From positions 744,001 through 808,000 of the forward strand of contig NZ_JAJQXW010000001.1 of NCBI RefSeq assembly GCF_021246445.1: a DNA stretch of 64,000 bases. Reading direction: 5' to 3'. Source of the stretch: Rhabdothermincola salaria. Its GTDB lineage: Bacteria; Actinomycetota; Acidimicrobiia; Acidimicrobiales; Acidimicrobilacustridaceae. The notes under the pieces were generated by a model. That model was not told the origin of the DNA and made no database searches. It saw only the letters and a program-made list of their open reading frames with translations. This document shows positions 1 to 13,291 of this stretch, in pieces. Each line of letters opens with the position of its first letter. Within the stretch, counting starts at the first letter, position 1. The translations under genes were made by a program, and so were the position numbers.

Positions 1-34
1 GGCGCACCGACGCCCCACGGGTGACCGGGGCCGG

Positions 35-1282
35 TCAGGCCCAGGGGCCCACCGTGCGGAAGGCGAAGGGGCTGGCACCGGCCGGGACGGCCTCGAGGGG
101 CCGGGTCAACTCGTCGTGGGTCGGGGCGCCGATGGCCGAGGCGACGCCGGCCAGGGCGCTGGCGTCGAGCCCGTACACCTCGATGGCGGTGCCCCCCACC
201 ATGGCCCGCACGACGTCCTCGGGGAGGTCGGCGAAGGTGTGGCGCAGCGACAGCAGGCTGTAGGGGGTGTCGCCCACCTGGAACGTGCTCTCCATGTGCG
301 GGTAGTCCGAGCCCCACATGACCCGATCGGCGTAGCCGTCACGCACCGCCCCGTGGGCCTCGGCCCGGGACAGGAAGCTGGCACCGATGAACACGTTGCG
401 GTGCAGGTACTCCGACGGCCGCTTCGGGACCTGGCGGGCCAGGGCCCCTCCGTAGCTGGTGTTGGCCATGTGCACGGTGTCGAGCTCGGTGACCAGGTAG
501 GGCCACCACTCCCCGGGCTGCTCGGTGAGCACCAGCTTGAGATCGGGATGGCGCTCGAAGACGCCGGCGAACACGAGCAGGTGGGCGGCGCGGCGGCTGA
601 ACCACCCGCCGCTCTCGATGGACATGAGCGCCACCAGCTCGGGGCCCTGGAACACCGCCGGGTCGCCGGCCCCCGAATGGGTGGTCAGCGGCATCGACAG
701 CTCCTCGGCCGCCTCCCACAGAGGCTCCCAGGCCCGATCGTTGTAGGGACGCAGCCAGGTTCGAGGGGCAGGGAAGTTGATCCCCCGCAACCCGGCCTCG
801 GCGGCCCAACGCACCTCGGCGACGGCGGCGTCGACGTCCCACATCGGCAGGTGGGCCAGGCCGATGTGGCGAGGGGCGCCGGCGGCGCACATCTCGGCCA
901 GCCAGGTGTTGTAGATGCGGATGCCGACGGCGGCCAGCTCGGGATCGTCGGGGGGCCCGAGCATCGAGGTCTGGAACGGGATGGGCTGGTTGTTCTGGCT
1001 CCCGTGGAAGACCACCTCGGCGGCGATGCCCTCGAAGTCGAGGTCGCGCCGGCGGGCGTCGGGGTCGTGGTGACCCGGTGTCCACTGGTTGCGCCACGGC
1101 GACAACGGGTCGTCGTTGCTGGGGTCGTGCTCGACGTAGCGGCCCCGGCTGCGCTCGCCGTCGGCCACGTAGGCGTCGAAGGCGGCGAGGTGCTCGGGTG
1201 GGCACAGTGGGCGCAGGTCCTCTTCGAGTCTCGGGCCGATGTGGCAGTCGGCCGAGACGATCACCACCGGGTCGTCGCTCAT
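35..1282 (-). CDS. Amidohydrolase family protein (amidohydrolase 2, TIM-barrel)
   Basis: A 415-residue metal-dependent hydrolase of the amidohydrolase-2 fold, predicted cytosolic. The N terminus carries a metal-binding S-A-D-C-H motif. A T-T-H-S-G-A-G segment lies mid-protein, and the late W-G-S-D-Y-P-H motif supplies the conserved acidic residue of the family. The ATG at 1282 is preceded by a strong GGAGGGGG ribosome site; the open frame runs further upstream but there lies over the next gene. The family includes decarboxylases and hydrolases of aromatic or other cyclic acids, and the substrate cannot be read from the sequence. A paralogue with the same motifs lies at 16639-17868. A weak inverted repeat (about 1316-1335) separates it from the gene upstream. 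Confidence 0.85.
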   Translation of the reverse strand: MSDDPVVIVSADCHIGPRLEEDLRPLCPPEHLAAFDAYVADGERSRGRYVEHDPSNDDPLSPWRNQWTPGHHDPDARRRDLDFEGIAAEVVFHGSQNNQPIPFQTSMLGPPDDPELAAVGIRIYNTWLAEMCAAGAPRHIGLAHLPMWDVDAAVAEVRWAAEAGLRGINFPAPRTWLRPYNDRAWEPLWEAAEELSMPLTTHSGAGDPAVFQGPELVALMSIESGGWFSRRAAHLLVFAGVFERHPDLKLVLTEQPGEWWPYLVTELDTVHMANTSYGGALARQVPKRPSEYLHRNVFIGASFLSRAEAHGAVRDGYADRVMWGSDYPHMESTFQVGDTPYSLLSLRHTFADLPEDVVRAMVGGTAIEVYGLDASALAGVASAIGAPTHDELTRPLEAVPAGASPFAFRTVGPWA

Positions 1283-1347
1283 GGTTCCCCCTCCAAGGTC
1301 TCGCCGCACCTTAGTGAGCCGGGTCGCCCGGGCTCGGGCGCCGGAGC

Positions 1348-2359
1348 TCAGTCCAGGGCGTCGGGGTCGCGTCGGGGGCGCCACCCCTGCAGCAGCCGGG
1401 TGTAGTTGACCCGCTCGAAGGCGTGGGGGTCGGCCACGTTGTCGAACGCAGTGGCCCCACGCGCTTCGTCGACCGTGCGGTAGCCACCCTCGTCGAGCCA
1501 GGCGACCAGCTCGTCGCGGATCGAGGCCAGGCCCGGCGCCCCGCCGACCAACAGCGCGGACGCCACCTGTACGGCGGAGGCGCCGCACAGGATGGCCTTG
1601 GCCGCGTCGTGGCCACGGTGCACCCCGCCGGTGGAGCCGAGGGAGAGGTCCACCCGCCCGTGCAGCAGGGCCAGGGCGTGGAGGCGCAGGGGCAGCTCGT
1701 CGGGAGAGGACAGGGTGAGGTGGCGATCGACGTCGAGGGTGTCGAGGTCGATGCCCGGTTGGTAGAAGCGGTTGAAGACGGTGACACCGGCGGCGCCGGC
1801 CGCGGCCAGACGGACCACGAACGCCGGCAGCGCGGTGTAGAAGGGCGAGAGCTTCACGGCCACCGGCACGTCGACGGCGGCGACCACTTCCTCCACCACG
1901 GTGATCTGGCGGCCCTCCACCTCGGCGCTCGACTCGTCGGTGGCGGTCACCACGTCGTAGAGGTTGAGTTCGATGGCGTCGGCGCCGGCGTCGGCCATCT
2001 GGCGGGCGATGTCGGTCCACCCGCCCGGGGTCACCCCGTTGAGCGAGCCCAGCACGGGCACGTCGACCGCGGCCCGCACCGCGGCGAGGTGGGCCAACGC
2101 CGGTTCGGGCCCGAGGGAGAAGACCTCCGACTCGGGCAGGAACGAACGGGCCTCGGCGTCGGTGTCGACGTAGCTGTCGATGAGGCGGTGGGCGGCCAGC
2201 TGCTCGGCCACGATCTGCTCCTCGAACACCGAGCGCACGACCACGGCACCGGCTCCGGCGTCGACGTAGCCGGGCAGGGCCTCGACGTCGTCGGCCACGG
2301 GGGAGGCCCCCACCACGAGCGGGCTGGGCACGCGCAGACCCAACCAGGAGGTGGACAGG

Positions 2360-2367
<8 letters not shown>
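1348..2367 (-). CDS. Dihydroorotate dehydrogenase-like protein
   Basis: A 339-residue FMN-type TIM-barrel protein related to dihydroorotate dehydrogenase. It begins with the phrase typical of the family, L-G-L-R-V-P-S-P-L-V-V-G-A-S-P. It keeps the N-G-V-T-P-G-G-W segment, A-V-K-L-S-P, and a late G-S-T-G-G-V-H phosphate-binding turn. The ATG at 2367 lies inside the last codons of the oxidoreductase gene upstream, an overlap of 8 bases, so the two are almost certainly one transcript. DHOD-like proteins next to NifJ-type oxidoreductases recur in bacteria. A role in electron transfer with that enzyme is more likely than pyrimidine synthesis, but this is inference from position. Confidence 0.82.
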
Positions 2368-5929
<3,562 letters not shown>

Positions 5930-6072
5930 CGGCACACCTCCCTCGCGGGGAACCTACCGGCCCGGACCTCGGGGCGACACGGCCATCCGACCCCACCTGG
6001 CCGGCTCATCGGACACAGAGGGTTCACGAGATCCGGGTCGTGGGGCCCGCTTCCGTCTGCAAGCCTCGCGGG

Positions 6073-8796
6073 GTGACGTCTCCTCTCGACGATGCCCTGC
6101 GGGCCGACATCCGCCGCCTCGGACAGCAACTGGGCGACACCCTGATCCGCCAGGAAGGACGCGAGTTCTACGACCTGGTGGAGGAGGTGCGGGCCCTGGC
6201 CAAGCAGATCCGGGTGGGCGGCGACCGGCTGGCGTTGCTCGACCGCCTGGCCGGCATCGACGAGGTGACGGCCATCCGGATGGTGCGCGCCTTCAGCTCG
6301 TACTTCCACCTCGCCAACATCGCCGAGCAGGTCCACCGCCAGGCCGACCTGGTGGGGCCGTCGGAGCCTGCCATCGGGTTCGCCGCGTCCGGGGACACGC
6401 CGCGGCCGGTCTCGGTCGAGACGCTCGCCACCCTGGCCCGGAACCTCGACGTCCGTCCGGTGTTCACCGCCCACCCGACCGAGGCGACGCGGCGGACCGT
6501 GGCCCACAAGCGCCGCCAGATCGCCGACCTGTTGATGGCTCGCGGCGACCCTCGAGGCGACGACGCAGCTCGGGCCCGCATCGATCGCCACGTGGCCGAG
6601 ACCATCGACCTGCTCTGGCAGACCGACGAGCTGCGTCGCCGGAAGCCGACACCCGTCGACGAGGCCGCGAACGTCCTCGCCGTGCTCGACGACCTGCGCC
6701 GAGACGTCGTGCCCGGACTGTTGGAGGACTGGGCCGAGAGCCTCCGTCGGGCCGGCGTCGACCCCGACCCCACGCGGCGGCCCCTCCGCTTCGGCACCTG
6801 GGTGGGCGGCGACCGCGACGGCAACCCGTACGTGACCCCTGCGGTCACCCGCGACGTGCTCGGCACCCAGCGTCGGATGGCTCTCGACGGGGCGATCGAA
6901 GGGGTCGACGTCCTCATCAGCGAGCTGTCCGGGTCCACCGCGGTGCGGGGCTGCAGCGACGAGCTGGTCCAGCACCTGGCCCGCGAGGCCGAGGTGCTGC
7001 CCCGGGTGCAGGCCCGTTTCGGGGAGCTCGACGCCGAAGAGCCGTACCGTCTGGCCCTCACCTTCGTCCGCGACCGCCTGGAACGCACCCGGGCCGACCG
7101 TCGCGAGGGCTACGCGGACGTGGACGGGCTCGTCGCCGACCTGCTGCGCCTCCGGCGCTCGCTGATGGCGTCGCGCGGTGAGCGCATCGCCCAGGGGCCG
7201 CTCGACCGCTACCTGCGCACCGTGGTGGCGTTCGGGTTCGTCATGGCCACCATGGACATCCGCGAGGACGCGTCGGCGCACCACGACCTGTTGGCGGTCC
7301 TCTACGAGCGTCTCCCCGGCGCGACCACCTCCTACCGTGAGCTCGACCGTGAGGCCCGCATCGACCTGTTGGGGGCCGAGCTGGCGTCGGGGCGCCCGCT
7401 CGCCCCGCCCGGTCTGCGCCTCGACGAACGGCTGGGCGCCACACTCGAGCTCTTCGCCACCATCGACACCCAGCTGCGGCGCGTGGGGGCCGAGGCCATC
7501 GAGTCCTACATCGTGTCGATGGCGATGGACGTCGACGACGTGCTGGCACCGGCGGTGCTGGCCATGGACGCCGGGCTGGTCAGCGTCGCCGACGGCGTGG
7601 CCCGTCTCGGTTTCGTGCCGCTGTTCGAGACGCCCGATGCCCTCGAGCGGGCACCCGACGTCCTGCACCGCCTGCTGTCGGTCCCCGCGTATCGGCGTCT
7701 CGTCGAACTGCGAGGCGATCACCAGGAGGTGATGCTCGGGTACTCCGACTCCAACAAGATCGGCGGGACCACCACCTCGCTGTGGGGCATCCATCGGGCG
7801 ATGCGCGCCGTGCGCGACGTCGCCGCCGAGCACGGCGTGGTGCTCACCCTCTTCCACGGCCGCGGGGGCACCACCGGTCGGGGCGGGGGGCCGACGGCCG
7901 ACGCCATCCTCGCCCAGCCGGCTGGGGTGCAGCGGGGGTCGATCAAGATCACCGAGCAGGGCGAGGTCATCTCCGACAAGTACGCCACCCCGGAGCTGGC
8001 CCGCCACAACCTGGCCACGACCATGGGGGCAGTCGTCGAGGGAGCCCTCTTCCACACCGAGTCGCGTCTGTCGGACGATCGCCTGGCCCGGTGGGACGAG
8101 ATCATGGACCTCGTCTCGGACGCCTCCCGCCGGGCCTACCGCGAACTGCTCGAGCACCCGTCCCTGGTCGCCTACTTCCGCAGCTCCACGCCGGTCGACG
8201 AGCTGGCCGGTCTCAACATCGGCTCCCGGCCGGCGTCGCGGTCCACACCGGGTTCGCCCGGGGGTCGCGGGCCCGACGGAGTCGAGCAGCTGCGGGCCAT
8301 CCCGTGGGTCTTCGGGTGGACGCAGTCCCGCCAGAACGTCCCCGGGTGGTACGGGGTGGGCCGGGGGCTGGCCGCCGCCCGCGACGCCGGCCACGGCGAC
8401 GAGCTGGCCGAGATGGCCAGCGGGTGGCCCTTCTTCCGCAGCTTCTTGTCCAACGTCGAGATGGTGCTGGCCAAGACCGACCTCGGGATCGCCTCGCTCT
8501 ACGTCGACCGCCTCGTCGATCCCGACGATCGGGACCCGTTCGCCCTCATCGAGGGCGAGTACGCCACGACCGTCGGCGAGGTCCTCCGGGTGCTCGACCA
8601 GGGCGAGCTGCTCGAGGACAGCGCCGCGCTGGCGCGCACCCTCGAGCTGAGGGATGCCTACCTCGAGCCCCTCCACGTCGTGCAGGTCGAGCTGCTGTGC
8701 CGGGCCCGCGCCGACGACGACCCCTCGCCGACGTTGCGTCGGGCCCTGCTGCTGTCGATCAACGGGATCGCCAACGGCTTGCGCAACACCGGCTGA
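6073..8796 (+). CDS. ppc: Phosphoenolpyruvate carboxylase
   Basis: About 907 residues. It carboxylates phosphoenolpyruvate with bicarbonate to oxaloacetate, the anaplerotic entry to the citric acid cycle. Catalytic signatures are all present: T-A-H-P-T-E-A near residue 130, G-G-D-R-D-G-N-P near 245, G-Y-S-D-S-N-K, F-H-G-R-G-G-T-T-G-R-G-G-G-P, and the C-terminal C-R-A-R-A-D-D region ending in N-G-I-A-N-G-L-R-N-T-G, the typical C-terminal tail. The start is uncertain: a GTG at 6040 is in frame, but the GTG at 6073 leaves the usual short leader before the conserved L-D-D-A-L-R-A-D. Neither has a strong ribosome site. The gene stands alone, convergent with oxyR. Confidence 0.95.
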   Translation: MTSPLDDALRADIRRLGQQLGDTLIRQEGREFYDLVEEVRALAKQIRVGGDRLALLDRLAGIDEVTAIRMVRAFSSYFHLANIAEQVHRQADLVGPSEPAIGFAASGDTPRPVSVETLATLARNLDVRPVFTAHPTEATRRTVAHKRRQIADLLMARGDPRGDDAARARIDRHVAETIDLLWQTDELRRRKPTPVDEAANVLAVLDDLRRDVVPGLLEDWAESLRRAGVDPDPTRRPLRFGTWVGGDRDGNPYVTPAVTRDVLGTQRRMALDGAIEGVDVLISELSGSTAVRGCSDELVQHLAREAEVLPRVQARFGELDAEEPYRLALTFVRDRLERTRADRREGYADVDGLVADLLRLRRSLMASRGERIAQGPLDRYLRTVVAFGFVMATMDIREDASAHHDLLAVLYERLPGATTSYRELDREARIDLLGAELASGRPLAPPGLRLDERLGATLELFATIDTQLRRVGAEAIESYIVSMAMDVDDVLAPAVLAMDAGLVSVADGVARLGFVPLFETPDALERAPDVLHRLLSVPAYRRLVELRGDHQEVMLGYSDSNKIGGTTTSLWGIHRAMRAVRDVAAEHGVVLTLFHGRGGTTGRGGGPTADAILAQPAGVQRGSIKITEQGEVISDKYATPELARHNLATTMGAVVEGALFHTESRLSDDRLARWDEIMDLVSDASRRAYRELLEHPSLVAYFRSSTPVDELAGLNIGSRPASRSTPGSPGGRGPDGVEQLRAIPWVFGWTQSRQNVPGWYGVGRGLAAARDAGHGDELAEMASGWPFFRSFLSNVEMVLAKTDLGIASLYVDRLVDPDDRDPFALIEGEYATTVGEVLRVLDQGELLEDSAALARTLELRDAYLEPLHVVQVELLCRARADDDPSPTLRRALLLSINGIANGLRNTG

Positions 8797-8817
8797 CCAT
8801 CGGGTGGGCGGCGGTGT

Positions 8818-8841
8818 GGGCGGCGCGGCTCAGCGCCGCCC
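8818..8841. terminator. Bidirectional hairpin between ppc and oxyR
   Basis: A perfect 9-bp inverted repeat (GGGCGGCGC / GCGCCGCCC) with a six-base loop lies between the convergent ends of ppc and oxyR and covers the oxyR stop codon. It lacks a T-tract, as is common in high-GC genomes, so function as a terminator is inferred from position. Confidence 0.5.
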
Positions 8842-9741
8842 GCCGACCAGGGCGGCCGCCTCCACCCGGATCACCTCGGCCACGGCTGGCAGCAGATCGC
8901 GGTACACGCTGGTGCGGCGCCAGAACATGGCGATGTCCCGACGGGGCGGAGGGTCGGAGAAGTCGCGCAGCACGACGCTCGGGGAGGCGGGCACGGGCGG
9001 CTGGACGGCGAGCTCCGGCAGCAGCGTCACCCCCACCCCGGCGGCGACCATCTGGCGCAGGGTCTCGAGGCTGGTGGCGCGGAACCCGCTGCGCTCGGAG
9101 GCCCCGTTGAGCTGGCACACGGCGAGGGCCTGATCGCGCAGGCAGTGGCCCTCCTCCAGGAGCAGGACGTGCTCACCGGCCAACACCGAGCTCTCGATCG
9201 CGCCGGTGTCGGACGCCAGCGGGTGCTCGGCGGGCACGGCCAGGACGAAGTCCTCGGAGAAGAGGAGCTCCTCGTGCAGGAGGGGCTCGTGGATGGGCAG
9301 GGCCAGGACGCCGGCATCGAGCTGGCCGTCGCGCAGCCGCTCGACCACGACCTCGGTCTTTTCCTCGACGAGCAGCAGCTCGAGGTGCGGGAAGCGGGCG
9401 TGGAGAGGCCCGACGACGTGGGGGAGGAGGTAGGGGGCGAGGGTGGGGAACAGCCCGAGGCGGATGCTGCCCGACTCGGGATCGCGGGCCTGGGCGGCGA
9501 TGTGTCGGATCTGATCGGCCTCGGCGAGGATCGAGCGGGCTCGCTCGGCCACGAGCTCGCCGGCTCGGGTGAGCGTGATGTGGCCGGGGTTGCGCTCCAC
9601 CAGCTCGACCCCGAGCTCGGCTTCGAGCTTCTTGAGCTGGGTGGAGAGGGTCGGTTGGCTCACGAAGCTGGCCGCCGCGGCCTTGCCGAAGTGGCGGTGC
9701 TCGGCGACGGCGACGAGGTAGCCGAGATCACGAAGGTTCAT
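8830..9741 (-). CDS. oxyR: Hydrogen peroxide-sensing LysR-type regulator OxyR
   Basis: A 303-residue LysR-family activator. The N-terminal winged helix-turn-helix begins M-N-L-R-D-L-G-Y-L-V-A-V-A-E and contains S-Q-P-T-L-S-T-Q-L. The effector domain holds both OxyR redox cysteines in the diagnostic context G-H-C-L-R-D-Q, at residues 200 and 209, matching C199 and C208 of the E. coli protein. Peroxide should form a disulfide between them and switch on target promoters. It is the last gene of an ahpC-ahpF-oxyR block on this strand, 85 bases behind ahpF and separated from it by a hairpin. The obvious target is ahpC upstream. Confidence 0.93.
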   Translation of the reverse strand: MNLRDLGYLVAVAEHRHFGKAAAASFVSQPTLSTQLKKLEAELGVELVERNPGHITLTRAGELVAERARSILAEADQIRHIAAQARDPESGSIRLGLFPTLAPYLLPHVVGPLHARFPHLELLLVEEKTEVVVERLRDGQLDAGVLALPIHEPLLHEELLFSEDFVLAVPAEHPLASDTGAIESSVLAGEHVLLLEEGHCLRDQALAVCQLNGASERSGFRATSLETLRQMVAAGVGVTLLPELAVQPPVPASPSVVLRDFSDPPPRRDIAMFWRRTSVYRDLLPAVAEVIRVEAAALVGGRR

Positions 9742-9790
9742 CGGTGCTCCCCGTCGGGTGCCGTGCTCCCGAGTCGATGGGCCGGACCGT

Positions 9791-9820
9791 GGCGGACGGT
9801 GACAACGGTCACCGCCCGCC
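9791..9820 (-). terminator. Hairpin downstream of ahpF
   Basis: A 12-bp stem with one mismatch and an AACG loop begins 6 bases after the ahpF stop codon on the minus strand. There is no T-run. It probably limits read-through from ahpF into oxyR. Confidence 0.5.
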
Positions 9821-9826
9821 CGGACT

Positions 9827-11419
9827 CTATGCCACCGCCGGCTCGGGGCTCTGGTCGGCGGGGGCCGAGCTGCGGATCAGGTGGTCGAACGCCGACAGGG
9901 CGGCCGTGGAGCCGGCACCCATGGCGATCACGATCTGCTTGTAGGGCACCGTGGTGCAGTCGCCGGCCGCGAACACGCCCTCGACGGAGGTCTGGCCGCG
10001 ATCGTCGATGACGATCTCGCCGCGGGGTGAGAGGTCAACGGCCCCTTCGAGCCACTCGGTGTTGGGGAGCAGGCCGATCTGGACGAACACGCCGTCGAGC
10101 TCGACGTGGCGGGACGCTCCCGTGGTGCGCTCCTCGTACACGAGGCCCGTCACCTTGGCGCCGTCGCCGACCACCTCGGTGGTGAGAGCGCTGACCACGA
10201 TGTCCACGTTGGGCAGGCTCCGGGCCTTGCGTTGCAGGACCTCGTCGGCCCGCAGGCGATCGTCGAACTCGAGGAGGGTCACGTGGCCGACCACCCCGGC
10301 CAGGTCGATGGCGGCCTCCACGCCGGAGTTGCCGCCCCCGATGACAGCCACCCGCTTGCCCTTGAACAAGGGGCCGTCGCAGTGCGGGCAGTAGGTCACG
10401 CCCTTGTTGCGGTACTCGGCTTCGCCGGGCACGCCCATGTTGCGCCACCGGGCGCCGGTGGACAGCACGACGGTGCGGGCCTGCACGGTGGCCCCGCTGG
10501 CCAGCTCCACGGTGGCCAGGCCACCGGGTTCGCCGGCGGGCACCAGGCGCGAGGCGGCCTGGAGGTCCATGACGTCGACGTCGTAGTCCTTCACGTGCTG
10601 CTCGAGCGCGGCGGCCAGCCGGGGTCCCTCCGTGTGGGGGACCGACACGAAGTTCTCGATCGCCATGGTGTCGAGGACCTGGCCACCGAAGCGCTCGGCG
10701 ACCACGCCGGTGCGGATGCCCTTGCGGGCGGCGTAGATCGCCGCCGAAGCGCCGGCGGGCCCACCGCCGACGACGAGGACGTCGAAGGGCTCCTTGGCGT
10801 CGATCTCGCCCGCCACCCGTTCGGCGGCACCGGTGTCGAGCTTGGCCACGATCTGCTCGAGGCTCATGCGCCCGGAGTCGAACAGCTCACCGTTCAGGAA
10901 CACGGTGGGCACCGCCATCACCTGGCGGGCGTCGACCTCGTCCTGGAACAGGGCACCGTCGATGGCCACGTGGCGCACTCGGGGGTTCAGCACGCTCATC
11001 AGGTTGAGGGCCTGGACCACGTCGGGGCAGTTCTGGCAGGACAGCGACATGTAGGTCTCGAAGGCGTAGTCGCCGTCGAGGGCCTGGACGGCCTGGATGA
11101 TCTCGGGGGTGGCCGTGGAGGGATGGCCGCCGACCTGCAGCAGGGCCAGCACCAGGGAGGTGAACTCGTGGCCCAGCGGGATGCCGGCGAAGCGCACCGA
11201 GATCTCGGTGCCCGGTGAGGTGATGGCGAAGGAGGGTCGGCGCTCGTCCTGGTCGGTGCGCACGACGCCGACACGATCGGACAGCGCGGCGATCTCGGCC
11301 AGCAGGTCGGCCAGCTCGCGGGACTTGGGGCCGTCGTCGAGGGAGGCCACCAGCTCGACCGGACGCTGGAGCTTCTCGAGGTGGGTGCGCAGTTGGGTCT
11401 TCAGGGCGTCGTCGAGCAC
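9827..11419 (-). CDS. ahpF: Alkyl hydroperoxide reductase subunit F-type flavoprotein
   Basis: A 530-residue FAD-dependent disulfide reductase that passes electrons from NAD(P)H to peroxiredoxin AhpC. The N-terminal half (about residues 1-200) is a double thioredoxin fold with the redox motif S-C-Q-N-C-P. The C-terminal half is thioredoxin-reductase-like, with FAD motif [12 protein letters not shown], active-site disulfide [11 protein letters not shown](P) motif [12 protein letters not shown] and the late A-G-D-C-T. Length and order match E. coli AhpF (521 residues). It follows ahpC after 93 bases that contain a strong hairpin. Confidence 0.92.
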   Translation of the reverse strand: MLDDALKTQLRTHLEKLQRPVELVASLDDGPKSRELADLLAEIAALSDRVGVVRTDQDERRPSFAITSPGTEISVRFAGIPLGHEFTSLVLALLQVGGHPSTATPEIIQAVQALDGDYAFETYMSLSCQNCPDVVQALNLMSVLNPRVRHVAIDGALFQDEVDARQVMAVPTVFLNGELFDSGRMSLEQIVAKLDTGAAERVAGEIDAKEPFDVLVVGGGPAGASAAIYAARKGIRTGVVAERFGGQVLDTMAIENFVSVPHTEGPRLAAALEQHVKDYDVDVMDLQAASRLVPAGEPGGLATVELASGATVQARTVVLSTGARWRNMGVPGEAEYRNKGVTYCPHCDGPLFKGKRVAVIGGGNSGVEAAIDLAGVVGHVTLLEFDDRLRADEVLQRKARSLPNVDIVVSALTTEVVGDGAKVTGLVYEERTTGASRHVELDGVFVQIGLLPNTEWLEGAVDLSPRGEIVIDDRGQTSVEGVFAAGDCTTVPYKQIVIAMGAGSTAALSAFDHLIRSSAPADQSPEPAVA

Positions 11420-11474
11420 GGTGATCTCCTCGGATCGGGCGGACGGGGGGAGGTCCTGGCGGGAGGGGGAAGGG

Positions 11475-11504
11475 TCGGGGAACCGGCGGCGACCGGTTCC
11501 CCGA
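11475..11504 (-). terminator. Strong hairpin between ahpC and ahpF
   Basis: A perfect 12-bp inverted repeat (TCGGGGAACCGG / CCGGTTCCCCGA) with a six-base loop starts 8 bases beyond the ahpC stop codon. Without a T-tract it could be a partial terminator or a 3' mRNA stabiliser. Either would give more AhpC than AhpF from one transcript. Confidence 0.6.
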
Positions 11505-11512
11505 CCGGAGGG

Positions 11513-12076
11513 TCAGATCTTGCCGACGAGGTCCAGCGAGGGGGCCAGGGTGTCCTCGCCTTCCTCCCACTTGGCGGGGCAGACCTCGCCGGGGTGGTTG
11601 CGGACGTACTGGGCGGCCTTGACCTTGCGCAGCAGCTCGGTGGCGTTGCGGCCGATGCCCTCGGCCGTGATCTCCATGAACTGGATGACGCCGTCGGGGT
11701 CGACGAGGAACGTGCCGCGGTCGGCGAGGCCCTGGCCGTCGCGCATGACCTCGAAGTTGCGGGTGATCTCGCCGGTGGGGTCGCCGATCATCGGGTACTC
11801 GATCTTGGCGATGGTGTCCGACGTGTCGTGCCAGGCCTTGTGGGTGAAGTGGGTGTCGGTCGAGACCGAGTAGATCTCCACCCCCAGGCGCTGGAAGTCG
11901 GCGTAGTGGTCGGCCAGGTCGCCGAGCTCGGTGGGGCAGACGAAGGTGAAGTCGGCCGGGTAGAAGAACACCACCGACCAGGTGCCCTTCAGGTCCTCGT
12001 CGCTCACGGGGACGAAGTCGCCGTTGTGGTAGGCGGTGCTGGTGAAGGGCTTGATCTCGGTGTTGACGAGTGCCAT
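11513..12076 (-). CDS. ahpC: Peroxiredoxin, alkyl hydroperoxide reductase subunit C
   Basis: A 187-residue typical 2-Cys peroxiredoxin, exactly the family length. It reduces hydrogen peroxide and organic peroxides. The peroxidatic cysteine is C47 in F-T-F-V-C-P-T-E and the resolving cysteine is C166 in E-V-C-P-A-K-W. The ATG at 12076 has GGAGGA seven bases upstream; an in-frame start at 12112 lacks one. AhpF encoded next is its expected reductase. A candidate OxyR site lies 61-110 bases upstream. Confidence 0.96.
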   Translation of the reverse strand: MALVNTEIKPFTSTAYHNGDFVPVSDEDLKGTWSVVFFYPADFTFVCPTELGDLADHYADFQRLGVEIYSVSTDTHFTHKAWHDTSDTIAKIEYPMIGDPTGEITRNFEVMRDGQGLADRGTFLVDPDGVIQFMEITAEGIGRNATELLRKVKAAQYVRNHPGEVCPAKWEEGEDTLAPSLDLVGKI

Positions 12077-12136
12077 CTGGGTTCCTCCGGGGGGATGTGT
12101 GTGGATAGGCACGCTAGATGGACAAGGCGGCGATCC

Positions 12137-12186
12137 ATAGCGACAGACGATCGTTTGGCCCCATCACGCCCATAGTCGAGGGCTAT
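12137..12186. promoter_or_regulatory. Candidate OxyR operator upstream of ahpC
   Basis: ATAG-N7-CTAT, the half-operator described for OxyR, is exact at 12172-12186. A degenerate copy, ATAG-N7-CGAT, lies at 12137-12151. The two ATAG elements are 35 bases apart rather than the ideal 22, so a standard four-element site is not present. Position upstream of ahpC and linkage to oxyR support the call. Confidence 0.45.
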
Positions 12187-12330
12187 CACCACTCCCAGTC
12201 GCGATCGTCGGCGCCGGGGCTCACGGCCCCGAGGAGGTCGTGTTCCGTCCGCCCGGGCGTCCGGGGCGGTGCGTCGTGAGCCAAGATGGCGGGGATCCGC
12301 CATGGGGGAGGATCGACGAGAGGGGCATCG

Positions 12331-13179
12331 ATGAGCAGTGAACGCGTCGCCGTGGTGACCGGCGCCAGCCGGGGGATCGGCAAGGGCATCGCCCTCGAGC
12401 TCGGAGCCTCGGGGGCCACCGTCTACGTCACCGGTCGCACGGTCACCGCCGGCGCCATGCCGGGGACCGTGGGCGAGACGGCCGCCGAGATCGACGACCT
12501 GGGCGGCCGCGGCATCGCGGTCGCCTGCGACCACCACGACGACGACCAGGTGACGGCCCTGTTCGATCGGGTGCGCACCGAGCAGGGACGCCTCGACGTG
12601 CTGGTGAACAACGTCTACTCGGCCCCCGACCTGGTGCCGTGGCTGGGCAAGCGCTTCTGGGAGCTGCCGGTCGAGGCGTGGGACCAGGTCATCGACATCG
12701 GCACCCGTTCGCACTACGTGGCCAGCGTGCTGGGCATGCCCCTGCTGCTGGCCGCCGGCGGCGGGCTGATCGTGAACATCTCCTCCTCGGGTGCGGTCAC
12801 CTACGCCCACAACGTCGTGTACGGCGTCGGCAAGGCGGCCGTCGACAAGATGACCGCGGACATGGCCGTCGACCTCGAGGGCACCGGGGTGAGCGTGGTG
12901 TCGCTGTGGCCCGGGCTGGTGCGCACCGAGCTGCTCGAGATGGGGGCGCAGTACGACGGCGACCAGGCCTATCTGGAGCTGCCGGGCGAGGGGCGCTTCG
13001 ACCTCTCCGGGGCGGAGTCGCCCCGCTTCCTCGGGCGGGCGGTCGTCGCCCTCCTCGGTGACGAGGGGCTCCCAGCTCGCACCGGACGGGCCTTCACGTC
13101 GGCCGGCCTCGCCCGTGAGCTCGGGTTCACCGACGTCGACGGTCGGGTACCCGAGGTGCTGCTGCGCCCCGAGGCGTGA
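12331..13179 (+). CDS. Short-chain dehydrogenase/reductase, DHRS1-like
   Basis: A 282-residue Rossmann-fold oxidoreductase. The nucleotide motif V-V-T-G-A-S-R-G-I-G-K-G is near the N terminus, followed by N-N-V-Y-S-A, the catalytic serine region N-I-S-S-S-G-A and Y-G-V-G-K for the catalytic Tyr and Lys. The N-N-V variant and the conserved F-W pair (R-F-W-E-L-P) resemble the DHRS1 subgroup. The ATG at 12331 is preceded by a weak purine stretch; an earlier in-frame start at 12286 gives a non-conserved leader. It is divergent from ahpC across the candidate OxyR site and could share that control. Substrate unknown. Confidence 0.85.
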   Translation: MSSERVAVVTGASRGIGKGIALELGASGATVYVTGRTVTAGAMPGTVGETAAEIDDLGGRGIAVACDHHDDDQVTALFDRVRTEQGRLDVLVNNVYSAPDLVPWLGKRFWELPVEAWDQVIDIGTRSHYVASVLGMPLLLAAGGGLIVNISSSGAVTYAHNVVYGVGKAAVDKMTADMAVDLEGTGVSVVSLWPGLVRTELLEMGAQYDGDQAYLELPGEGRFDLSGAESPRFLGRAVVALLGDEGLPARTGRAFTSAGLARELGFTDVDGRVPEVLLRPEA

Positions 13180-13291
13180 GCGCGGCGTCGTCCGCCCCGG
13201 CCCGAGCCGATCGGGTCAGCGAGTGGAAACCCGACCGGAAGGTGGTTGGGCCACGCTGGGACCGATGGCGCGAACCGAGGAGGCCACGAGC

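Noticed and set aside
1316-1335. Inverted repeat between the DHOD-like gene and the first amidohydrolase as a terminator
   Set aside because: The stem has a bulge and no T-tract, and equally good repeats occur by chance in this composition; mentioned only within the gene entry.
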